This document shows, in pieces, positions 1-6,277 of a stretch of DNA of 12,956 nt. The notes under the pieces are model-generated. The model had not been told where the DNA came from and did no database searches. It saw nothing but the letters and a program-made list of their open reading frames with translations. The position numbers and the translations under genes were made by a program. Location: contig CANRMG010000033.1 of NCBI GenBank assembly GCA_947631675.1, forward strand, positions 1 to 12,956, in the 5' to 3' direction. The stretch is from an uncultured Oscillospiraceae bacterium (GTDB taxonomy: Bacteria; Bacillota_A; Clostridia; Oscillospirales; Oscillospiraceae). Within the stretch, counting starts at the first letter, position 1; the number at the start of each line of letters is the position of its first letter.

Positions 1-345
1 GAAGATGCGCAGGGGCTCCTCCAGTATCCAGCCCACGGTCCGGGACGGGTTCAGGCTGGAAAAGGGGTCCTGAAACACCATCTGCGGCCGCTTGGTGAAG
101 TGGCGTATCCGGCCGGTGATCTCATCCTTGGGCAGCATGCCCAATATGGCCTTGGACAGCGTGGACTTGCCGCAGCCGGACTCGCCCACCAGGCCCACGA
201 TCTCTCCGTGGTTTACATAAAAACTAACATCGTGGACCGCCTCATAGCCGCTCCGCCGGCCGAATACGGTGGCGTCGGAGTAGCGGACGGTAAGGTGCTC
301 CACTTCCAGGACCCGCTGTTCAGTTGTGGCGGGGGCCTCATTCAT
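1..345 (-). CDS. Peptide/nickel-type ABC transporter ATPase, DppF/OppF-like (N-terminal part, cut by the window edge)
   Basis: This is the second ATPase of a DppBCDF/OppBCDF-class importer and would power uptake from the cytoplasmic face. Only the first 115 residues are visible. They contain the Walker A motif GESGCGKS (residues 54-61) and the Q-loop region with Q92, followed by DPFSSLNP, which is typical of DppF/OppF. The ABC signature, Walker B and any C-terminal oligopeptide-HPN domain lie outside the window. The ATG at 343-345 is preceded by GAGGA with 6 nt spacing. It overlaps the stop of the upstream ATPase gene by 8 nt (ATGAATGA), which suggests translational coupling. The assignment as the second ATPase rests on gene order and the Q-loop context. 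The substrate cannot be told from the sequence. Confidence 0.9.
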   Translation of the reverse strand, partial: MNEAPATTEQRVLEVEHLTVRYSDATVFGRRSGYEAVHDVSFYVNHGEIVGLVGESGCGKSTLSKAILGMLPKDEITGRIRHFTKRPQMVFQDPFSSLNPSRTVGWILEEPLRIF

Positions 346-1126
346 GGTGCTTCCTCTTCTTGGGTATGACGGCGATGAGCCGCTTGGTGTACTCGTCCTG
401 GGGGGCATTGAAGATGGCGTCGGTGACGCCCCGCTCCACGATCTGCCCCCGGTACATGACCGCCACATGGTCGCACAGCCGCCGCACCACGGAAAGGTCG
501 TGGCTTATGAGCAGGATCGCCACGCCGAACTGCTCGCTCACATTGTGCAGCAGCTCCAATATCTGGGCCTGGACGGTCACGTCCAGGGCCGTGGTGGGCT
601 CGTCGCAGATGAGCAGCTTCGGGTGGATGACCATGGCGGAGGCGATGACGGCCCGCTGCCGCTGGCCGCCGGAGAGCTGATGGGGGTACTTTTCATACGT
701 CCGCTCCGGGTCGGGCAGGCCCACCTGGTCCATGGCCTGAAGGGCCATGCGCCTGATCTCAGCGGCGGAGAGGTCCGTGTGGATGCGCAGCACCTCTTCC
801 ACCTGCCGGCCCACCTTCATGAGGGGGTTCAGGCTGGTCATGGGCTCCTGGAACACCACGCCGATGTCCTTGCCCTGGACCGAGCGCAGCTCGTTCCGGG
901 AGCAGGTGAGAAGGTCCCGGTCCTCAAAGAGGACCTGGCCGGTCATATTCACGTTCCACCGCTCGATGAGCCCGGACAGGGCCATGGCGGTGACGGTCTT
1001 TCCCGAGCCGGACTCCCCCACCAGGCCCAGCCGCTGGCCGGGGGCGATCTGCAGATCCACGCCCCGGACGGCCTCCTTCCCGGTGGAGAGGAACGTCACA
1101 TGCAGGTCACGGATGTCAAGAAGCAT
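338..1126 (-). CDS. Peptide/nickel-type ABC transporter ATPase, DppD/OppD-like, short form
   Basis: This 262-residue protein is the first ATPase of the importer. All nucleotide-binding motifs are present: Walker A GESGSGKT (37-44), Q-loop Q93 in VFQEPMTSLNP, signature LSGGQRQR (151-158), Walker B LLICDEP (171-177) with its catalytic Glu, and the H-loop histidine H209 in ISHDLSVV. The fold ends soon after the nucleotide-binding domain. The roughly 60-residue C-terminal oligo-HPN extension common in DppD/OppD (about 320-330 aa) is missing, so the length is closer to NikD-type ATPases. The ATG at 1124-1126 has GGAGG 8 nt upstream. The start overlaps the end of the upstream permease gene by 11 nt, so the two genes are very probably coupled. 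Dipeptide, oligopeptide or metal-chelate transport are all possible. Confidence 0.93.
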   Translation of the reverse strand: MLLDIRDLHVTFLSTGKEAVRGVDLQIAPGQRLGLVGESGSGKTVTAMALSGLIERWNVNMTGQVLFEDRDLLTCSRNELRSVQGKDIGVVFQEPMTSLNPLMKVGRQVEEVLRIHTDLSAAEIRRMALQAMDQVGLPDPERTYEKYPHQLSGGQRQRAVIASAMVIHPKLLICDEPTTALDVTVQAQILELLHNVSEQFGVAILLISHDLSVVRRLCDHVAVMYRGQIVERGVTDAIFNAPQDEYTKRLIAVIPKKRKHHE

Positions 1127-1922
1127 GACCGTCGCCTCCCAGTCCCTCGCTCAAAAGGCCGAAGCCCAGCACCAGCAGTATGATCGCCGCCCCGGCGCTG
1201 AGGGCGTACCAGGGGGCGGTGAGAAGATACCCCTGGGCCTCGTTGAGCATCCGGCCAAGGCTGGCGTCCGGGGGCTGGACGCCCACGCTTAAGTAGCTCA
1301 TGGACGCCTCCGCCAGCACCGCGTTATTGAACCCGATGGCCACGCTGGGCAGCAGCACGGGGATGATGTTGGGCAGGATGTGCAGGAAGAGGATGCGCAT
1401 GTCCCCCGCCCCCATGAGCCGGGCGCTGGCCACGTAGTCCAGGGCCTTCTGCCGGGCCACCTCCGCCCGGACCACCCGGGCGAAGCTGGGGATGAAGAGA
1501 AGTCCCAGGGCCAAGATGATGTGGTACTTGCCCGAGCCGAACAGCGCCACCAGCACCAGGGCCAGCAATATGCTGGGGAAGGCCGCCAGGGCATCGTTGA
1601 GGCGCATGACCACCTCGTCCAGCCACCCGCCGTAGTAGCCGGTGAGCCCGCCGATGACGAGCCCGGCCGCGAGGCCGATGGCCACCGTGGCGGCGGCGAT
1701 GGCGGCTGTGGCGCCGGCCCCGTCCACCACCCGGGAGAAGATGTCCCGGCCGAAATTGTCCGTGCCCAGCAGGTGCTGAAGGCTGGGCGAGAGCATCTTG
1801 GCCTTGCCATCCATGGCGTTGGGATCATAGGGGGTCCAGACCATGCCCACCAGGATGATGGTCACCATCACGGCGGTGATGACCGCCCCCGCTTTGAAGT
1901 TTTTGTTGTGCCGTAAGTCCAT
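1116..1922 (-). CDS. Peptide/nickel-type ABC transporter permease, DppC/OppC-like
   Basis: This 268-residue inner permease forms the translocation pore together with the DppB-like partner. The N-terminus has one hydrophobic helix (about residues 10-28). It is followed by HLLGTDNFGRDIFSR, the hallmark DppC/OppC motif, then several hydrophobic helices. The cytoplasmic EAA-type loop (YVASARLMGAGDMRILFLHILPN, positions about 162-184) contacts the ATPase. A later stretch, ASMSYLSVGVQPPDASLG, is also typical of the family. The C-terminus (GFGLLSEGLGG) is shorter than the usual family ending, which carries a DALDPR-like tail. The ATG at 1920-1922 lies 4 nt after the permease gene upstream, and a GGGGTGA ribosome binding site overlaps that gene's stop codon. 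Confidence 0.94.
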   Translation of the reverse strand: MDLRHNKNFKAGAVITAVMVTIILVGMVWTPYDPNAMDGKAKMLSPSLQHLLGTDNFGRDIFSRVVDGAGATAAIAAATVAIGLAAGLVIGGLTGYYGGWLDEVVMRLNDALAAFPSILLALVLVALFGSGKYHIILALGLLFIPSFARVVRAEVARQKALDYVASARLMGAGDMRILFLHILPNIIPVLLPSVAIGFNNAVLAEASMSYLSVGVQPPDASLGRMLNEAQGYLLTAPWYALSAGAAIILLVLGFGLLSEGLGGDGHAS

Positions 1923-1926
1923 AGCC

Positions 1927-2868
1927 TCACCCCAGCCGGACCCGCGGGTCGATGTACTGGGTCACCACGTCCGCCAGGTAGTTCATGAACACCACGATGA
2001 AGGCGATGATGACCACGATGCACTGCACCACCGGGTAGTCCCGGTTGCCGATGCTGGCCAGCAAAAGCCGGCCCAGCCCCGGCAGGGCGAACACCTGCTC
2101 CACGATGATGGACCCGGCCACGATGTCCGCCAATGTCATGGCCACGAAGGTGACCACCGGCAATATGGCATTTCTCAGCACATGGCCCCGGAGCACCCCC
2201 CAGCGGGAGTTGCCCCGGCTGTAGGCCGTGCGCACATAGTCCTCCTTCATCTGGTTGAGGATGGATGTGCGCAGAAGCTTCGTGACCATGGCCGCCTTGG
2301 GGATGGCGATGGCCAGGGCCGGGAAGAACAGGTAGCCCAAAAACCCCCAGAAACTCTCCTGGGGGCTTATGAACCCGCCCGGTACGAATAACTTCAGTAC
2401 CAGGCCAAAAACGTATGTAAAGAGGATGCCCAGGAAGAACGGGGGAATGGCCATGAACACCTGGTTCATGGCCACGAATACCCGATCCAGCCATCCGCCC
2501 TGATAGCGCGCCAGCGCGATGCCAAGAGGGATGCTGATGGCGATGACCATGAGCCACGCCATGAGGGACAGGCCCGCCGTGACGGCGCCCTTCCCCTCCA
2601 TGACCTTTTCCACGCCCATGCCATAGCTGTAGCTGTCGCCCATATCCCCGGTGACGAACCCGGTGAGCCAGTCCAGGTAGCGCACGAACACGTTCCTGTT
2701 CAGTCCCATCTCCTCCCGCAGGGCCTCCGCCCGCTCCGGGGTATAGTCGGTGCCTAGGAGCTTTGTGGTGGGGTCCGCCGGGATGATCTGGAAAGCCAGG
2801 AAGGCGAGCAGGGATATGAGGAGCAGGGTGATGACCAATACTCCTGTTTTTTTCAGTACATACTGCAA
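1927..2868 (-). CDS. Peptide/nickel-type ABC transporter permease, DppB/OppB-like
   Basis: This 313-residue protein is the outer permease subunit. It has an N-terminal hydrophobic helix (about 8-28) and an extracytoplasmic loop containing LREEMGLNRNVFVRYLDWL, the usual DppB layout. Further transmembrane helices follow. The EAA-type loop (YVRTAYSRGNSRWGVLRGHVLRN) comes before ALPGLGRLLLASIGNRDYPVVQ, a well-known DppB/OppB C-terminal motif. The length matches the family (about 300-335 aa). The start appears to be TTG at 2866-2868. It has AAGGA 5 nt upstream overlapping the stop codon of the substrate-binding protein gene, and there is no nearby in-frame ATG. The coupling suggests coordinated expression with that gene. 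Confidence 0.93.
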   Translation of the reverse strand: MQYVLKKTGVLVITLLLISLLAFLAFQIIPADPTTKLLGTDYTPERAEALREEMGLNRNVFVRYLDWLTGFVTGDMGDSYSYGMGVEKVMEGKGAVTAGLSLMAWLMVIAISIPLGIALARYQGGWLDRVFVAMNQVFMAIPPFFLGILFTYVFGLVLKLFVPGGFISPQESFWGFLGYLFFPALAIAIPKAAMVTKLLRTSILNQMKEDYVRTAYSRGNSRWGVLRGHVLRNAILPVVTFVAMTLADIVAGSIIVEQVFALPGLGRLLLASIGNRDYPVVQCIVVIIAFIVVFMNYLADVVTQYIDPRVRLG

Positions 2869-2877
2869 ACCGTTCCT

Positions 2878-4407
2878 TTATGCGGTCTTATAGACCGTGG
2901 ACATATCCATCACATACAGGGGATAGAACTGATAGCCCTGCACGCTGGTCTGGGTCACCACGAAATCCGCCAGGTCCTGGATGTACACGTTGGCGGCGTT
3001 CTCGGTAAGGATGGTCTGGCACTCCTTGAACTTCGCGGTCTGCTCCGCGTCGTCGGTGGTGCCCACGGCGGCGGCATAGGCCGCGTCGTAGTCCTCGTTC
3101 ACGAAGCCGATGAAGTTCTTGGCGTTGTCGCTGGTAAACCGCTGCAGCAGCGCCGAGGCCGTCAGCGTGGAGGCGTCCATGGCGTGGAGCGTGGCCTCGA
3201 AGTTCCGGCCCTGGTACACGTCGGAGTACCAGGCGGCGTTCTCCATCTGCTCGATGGTGGCGTTGACCATGCCGGTCTGGCGCAGCAGCTCCACCACCGC
3301 CTGGGCGGTGTTCACGTGGGGCGTGTAGGAGGACACCACGGCGATGGTGAACTCCAGGGGCTTGGCGGCGCTGTAGCCGGCCTCGCTCAGCAGCTCCTGG
3401 GCCTTGGCGATGTCGCAGGCATAATAGTCTGTGAGGGCGTCGTCAAAGTACTTGCCGAAGGCGGGGTACATGCTGCTGCCCAGGGCCGTGCCGTGGCCGT
3501 CCCCGGCCAGGTCGATGACCATCTGCTTGTCGACGGCATAGCACAGGGCCTGGCGGACCCGGGCGTCGTCGAAGGGGGGCTTGGCGTTGTTGAGATACAG
3601 CGCCTGCACCAGGTTCATGTTCCCCTCCAGGACCGTGAGGCCGGAAAGCTCCGCGGCCTGGCTGGCGTCCAGATGGGCCGCCATATCGATGGCGCCGGAG
3701 CGCAGGCTCATGACCATGGTCTGGCCGTCCTCGATGACCTTGAAGGTCACCTTGGCGGACTTGGCCGGCTCCCCCCAGTAGTCGTCGAACCGCTCCAGGA
3801 CGATGTTCTCCTGAACGGAGCGGGACACGTACTTGAAGGGCCCGGTGCCCACGATGCCGTCCGCCGGGTCGCTCCCCTCGGGGATGATGGCGGCGGTCAT
3901 GTAGGCGATGAACTCCGCGTCGGGGGCGGAGAGGGTGACGACGACGGTATGGTCGTCGGGGGCCTCCACGGCGGATACGCCCGCCAGGGTGGCCATCAGG
4001 GGTTCCCCGGTCTCAAGACCGGCAGCGCGGGTCAGAGAATAAACGACATCCCCGACCGTGACCTCGCTGCCGTTGTGGAACCGCACGCCCTCACGGAGAG
4101 TGAAGGTGTATTCATCGGCGGTGTCGTTAACGGCGTAGCTTTCGGCGACGGCGGGGACGAGATTTCCTTGTGTATCGGGCTTTACCAGCCCTTCATAGAT
4201 GTTGAAAAGGACTTCTCTGGTTCCTGCCAGCGACGAAGATACGTGCGGGTCAAGACTGCTGTCCAGGTCTGAGGCGATGCCAACGGTGATCTCACCGTCG
4301 GCCTCAGCCGGGGAGCCGGTGGCTGCAAATGCTGACTGGCCGCCTCCGATGAAGAGTGCCGCCGTCATGAGCGCTGCCATTGCAAGAGCGAGAATACGTT
4401 TTTTCAT
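2878..4407 (-). CDS. Extracellular substrate-binding protein, family 5 (SBP_bac_5), of the peptide/nickel ABC importer
   Basis: This 509-residue solute receptor of the importer is the first gene of the operon. The N-terminus MKKRILALAM is followed by a hydrophobic core and a probable signal peptidase I site after A28 (QSAFA, then ATG). The mature part carries family-5 features: DPHVSSSLAGTREVLFNIYEGL, PAVAESYAV, YTFTLREGVRFHNG, GDVVYSLTR, GTGPFKYV and VRQALCYAVDKQMVI. There is no cysteine in or near the signal peptide, so no lipobox, which is unusual for a monoderm Firmicute binding protein. I chose the ATG at 4405-4407, preceded by AAAAAAGGAG. An in-frame ATG 30 nt further upstream has only a poor ribosome binding site and would put a charged stretch before the signal peptide. 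The ligand is unknown; peptides are the default guess for the family. Confidence 0.94.
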   Translation of the reverse strand: MKKRILALAMAALMTAALFIGGGQSAFAATGSPAEADGEITVGIASDLDSSLDPHVSSSLAGTREVLFNIYEGLVKPDTQGNLVPAVAESYAVNDTADEYTFTLREGVRFHNGSEVTVGDVVYSLTRAAGLETGEPLMATLAGVSAVEAPDDHTVVVTLSAPDAEFIAYMTAAIIPEGSDPADGIVGTGPFKYVSRSVQENIVLERFDDYWGEPAKSAKVTFKVIEDGQTMVMSLRSGAIDMAAHLDASQAAELSGLTVLEGNMNLVQALYLNNAKPPFDDARVRQALCYAVDKQMVIDLAGDGHGTALGSSMYPAFGKYFDDALTDYYACDIAKAQELLSEAGYSAAKPLEFTIAVVSSYTPHVNTAQAVVELLRQTGMVNATIEQMENAAWYSDVYQGRNFEATLHAMDASTLTASALLQRFTSDNAKNFIGFVNEDYDAAYAAAVGTTDDAEQTAKFKECQTILTENAANVYIQDLADFVVTQTSVQGYQFYPLYVMDMSTVYKTA

Positions 4408-4461
4408 AGCTGTATTAACTCCTTTTTTGGCTCCCATATTCAGTTTTCTCTTGGCGGGAAG

Positions 4462-4490
4462 AGCATAACATATTCTCCCCGTCCGGTCAA
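4462..4490 (-). promoter_or_regulatory. Probable sigma-A promoter of the ABC importer operon
   Basis: On the minus strand, TTGACC (4485-4490) is followed by a 17-nt spacer and TATGCT (4462-4467). A TG dinucleotide one base upstream of the -10 (TGTTATGCT) makes it an extended -10 element. The predicted start near 4455 gives a leader of about 48 nt before the substrate-binding protein ATG at 4407. Confidence 0.7.
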
Positions 4491-4494
4491 GTGC

Positions 4495-4534
4495 AAAAAA
4501 GCCTCCCCGGCCAATGAGGCTCCGGGGAGGCTTT
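4495..4534 (-). terminator. Rho-independent terminator of the SGNH/lipoprotein operon
   Basis: A 10-bp GC-rich stem, gcctccccgg (4501-4510) and ccggggaggc (4522-4531), flanks an 11-nt loop. It is extended by three A-T pairs at its base. Read on the minus strand it is followed by six T residues (4500 down to 4495), the arrangement expected of an intrinsic terminator. It lies just 3' of the lipoprotein gene and upstream of the importer promoter, so it insulates the two operons. Confidence 0.88.
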
Positions 4535-4547
4535 CAACAGGAGACGC

Positions 4548-5021
4548 TTATTTCAGATACCCGTCCACCACGGACTGGGCCGCCGCGGCATCGTTGGCCA
4601 CCACGAAGATCACGTTCTGGCCCTTGACGGTGATGATGGCGCTGTCCAGACGGGGGATGGCCTCGGGCACGTAGCTTTCCAGCACGGTCTTCTGGTCGCT
4701 GACGCGCTGCTGGCACAGCTCCGACACATGCTTGGCCGCGTCGGCGCTGGCGGCCTTGGCCAGGAATATCTCTTCGCCGGAGGAGGGGTTGCAGTACATG
4801 ACGCAGGACTCCACCTCGCTGGGGTCATAGCGGTAGGTGTTGGCCACCACGCCGGAGGCCATGGGATACTGGCTCATATCCACGGAGAAGGCGGCGCTGG
4901 CCGTCAGGTCCTTGCCCAGGGCCTCGATGTCCACTTCCTTGTCCCCGCCGCAGGAGGTCAGGCACAGGATCATGCTGATCACCAAAAGGCATATGCCGAG
5001 CTTTTTTACCATCCTCATCAT
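4548..5021 (-). CDS. Small lipoprotein, resembles DUF4358 family
   Basis: This 157-residue protein is probably anchored to the outer face of the membrane. A lysine-containing N-terminus and hydrophobic core lead to the lipobox LTSC, with the lipidated cysteine at C24. The mature region has the layout I associate with DUF4358 proteins of Clostridia: a start rich in small residues (VDIEALGKDLTASAAF), then EEIFLAKAASADAAKHV, a region RVSDQKTVLESYVPEAIPRLDSA, and a C-terminal strand NVIFVVAND. That resemblance comes from memory, not a search. No catalytic motif is visible. It is the second gene of a two-gene operon, 40 nt behind the SGNH-like gene, and is followed by a strong terminator. The start is ambiguous between two adjacent ATGs and a third at 5010-5012; upstream sequence is AAGGA-rich. 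Its function is unknown, and the partnership with an SGNH protein hints at envelope work. Confidence 0.8.
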   Translation of the reverse strand: MMRMVKKLGICLLVISMILCLTSCGGDKEVDIEALGKDLTASAAFSVDMSQYPMASGVVANTYRYDPSEVESCVMYCNPSSGEEIFLAKAASADAAKHVSELCQQRVSDQKTVLESYVPEAIPRLDSAIITVKGQNVIFVVANDAAAAQSVVDGYLK

Positions 5022-5061
5022 CTTTCCTTGTTTCCTTCCTTTTATGCTTTATCCTGGAGCT

Positions 5062-5997
5062 TCAGGCCCCGCCGCCCTCCGCCGGGTCCGTGGCCGCGGG
5101 CGGGATCGCCACAGGCGTCGTCTCGACAGCCATCGTTCCGGTGGGGATGTAATGGGTCTGCATATAGTCGTACCACTTTTCATAGTGGGCGGGGGTGAAG
5201 TGAGTGCCGTCGTTGGTCACGTCCGAGGGCAGATAGCCCTCCTCGTTGCACAGCACCGAGTAGGCGTCCATGTACCACACCTGCCGCTCGGCGCATATCT
5301 CCTTGACCATCTCGTTGTAGGACTGAACATACTCCCGGGTGAAGGTGGAGCTGTTGGAGCTCTTCCAAAGACTCACCGGCGTGGCGCTCACCAGGTAGAT
5401 GATGGCACCCGGGTGGTCGGCCTGCAGCTTATCCAGGAGCATGTTGTACGCCTCCCGGAGGGCAGTCCGATCGTAGCTCATCTCGTTGTTGCCGAAGCCC
5501 ACGTATATCTTCCCGAACTGCTTGTCGCTCATCTGCTCCGCGTAGGGCACCGCCGCCAGCACCGTCAGACCGTTGTCCCAGTACCAGTGGGCGTCGTCGT
5601 CGGGCAGCAGATCGTCGTAGTCGTACATCCACAGCCCCGACAGCACCGAGTTGCCCAAAAAGCCCGCGTCGTTGAAATACTCCTTCGTGGCCGGCACAGC
5701 CTGCTCCGGGAGGGTCGGCCCCGGCCAGGGCGTGGCCGTGGGCTCCGGCGAGGGGGTGGGAATGGCGGTGGGCTCGGGGGTGGGGGTGCTGCGCCGGAAG
5801 ATACTGAGAAGGCCCCCACTCTTCTCCGGCTGGGCCTCGCTCTGGGTCTCCGGGGCCGCCTCCTGCTGGACCACCGGGGCCTCCGCGGCAGGCGCGGCTT
5901 CATGGCCTCCGAAGGTACGGAAGCCCATCACCAGTGCGAATATGAACAATATCACGCTCAGCGCCAGAAGCGCCAAGGCCGGCGTCCTGTATCTCAT
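5062..5997 (-). CDS. Membrane-anchored SGNH-hydrolase-like (GDSL/DHHW-type) protein
   Basis: This 311-residue protein has a short positively charged N-terminus and one transmembrane helix (about 6-26). A low-complexity linker rich in Ala, Pro, Thr and Glu (about 33-100, with TPTPEPT-type repeats) follows, then a globular domain with the SGNH pattern. GNS with candidate nucleophile S117 fits block I, GFGNNE (167-172) with N170/N171 fits block III, and DGTH (263-266) fits the catalytic Asp/His block V. A classical GDSL signature is absent, so it may be a divergent acyl-esterase or O-acetyl hydrolase/transferase acting on cell-wall polymers outside the cell. I preferred the ATG at 5995-5997, which has an AGGAG site and sits about 41 nt after the predicted transcription start. 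The in-frame ATG at 6027 has no ribosome binding site. It is the first gene of an operon with the lipoprotein. Confidence 0.85.
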   Translation of the reverse strand: MRYRTPALALLALSVILFIFALVMGFRTFGGHEAAPAAEAPVVQQEAAPETQSEAQPEKSGGLLSIFRRSTPTPEPTAIPTPSPEPTATPWPGPTLPEQAVPATKEYFNDAGFLGNSVLSGLWMYDYDDLLPDDDAHWYWDNGLTVLAAVPYAEQMSDKQFGKIYVGFGNNEMSYDRTALREAYNMLLDKLQADHPGAIIYLVSATPVSLWKSSNSSTFTREYVQSYNEMVKEICAERQVWYMDAYSVLCNEEGYLPSDVTNDGTHFTPAHYEKWYDYMQTHYIPTGTMAVETTPVAIPPAATDPAEGGGA

Positions 5998-6044
5998 GTC
6001 TCTCCTCGGAACCGCATAAAATGTCATTTTATGTCTACTTATGG

Positions 6045-6073
6045 ACTATAGCACGTTTTCCCCCGCATTGCAA
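6045..6073 (-). promoter_or_regulatory. Probable promoter of the SGNH/lipoprotein operon
   Basis: On the minus strand, TTGCAA (6068-6073) is followed by a 17-nt spacer and TATAGT (6045-6050). A TGC precedes the -10, making it an extended -10 element. The inferred start near 6038 supports translation from the ATG at 5997. Confidence 0.65.
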
Positions 6074-6147
6074 TAGAAACATACAAAAATCCCCCTGATC
6101 CGCCGCCAGAGAAATAGCATCTCCCGCCCCCGCGGCGCCATGCACCG

Positions 6148-6198
6148 GCAGGTCAGATAAATTATGGAAACGCCTTGCCGACATTCGGCAAAACCTGC
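6148..6198. repeat. Nested inverted repeat in the divergent SGNH/recJ intergenic region
   Basis: The perfect arms TTGCCGA (6175-6181) and TCGGCAA (6185-6191) flank the trinucleotide CAT. An outer pair, GCAGGT (6148-6153) and ACCTGC (6193-6198), encloses them. The element lies between the two divergent promoters. It could be a protein-binding site or an RNA hairpin, but it has no T-run, so a terminator is unlikely. The rest of this 250-nt gap shows no convincing gene. Confidence 0.4.
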
Positions 6199-6217
6199 GC
6201 TCCCGGGCAGTTTGCGA

Positions 6218-6246
6218 TTGCATTGTGGGGGCGATTGGCGTATAAT
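6218..6246 (+). promoter_or_regulatory. Probable promoter of the recJ-rel-dtd operon
   Basis: A perfect -10 hexamer TATAAT (6241-6246) stands 17 nt after TTGCAT (6218-6223), a weak -35 sharing only TTG with the consensus. The predicted start near 6253 leaves a leader of about 25 nt before the recJ ATG, with AAAGGA 5 nt before that ATG. Confidence 0.65.
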
Positions 6247-6277
6247 TGTATAAATATATTTTCAGAAAAGGAATCCC

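Noticed and set aside
326..1183. Plus-strand open frame opposite the DppD-like ATPase
   Set aside because: The opposite strand carries all ABC ATPase motifs, and this frame has no recognisable protein features.
4408..4437. Upstream ATG for the substrate-binding protein
   Set aside because: It would add ten residues before a standard MKK signal peptide and lacks the strong AAGGAG site that the downstream ATG has.
4442..4468. Mini-ORF (MLFPPREN) with a GGGGAG site upstream of the binding-protein gene
   Set aside because: Its ATG overlaps the -10 of the predicted promoter, so it would not be in the transcript. Probably chance.
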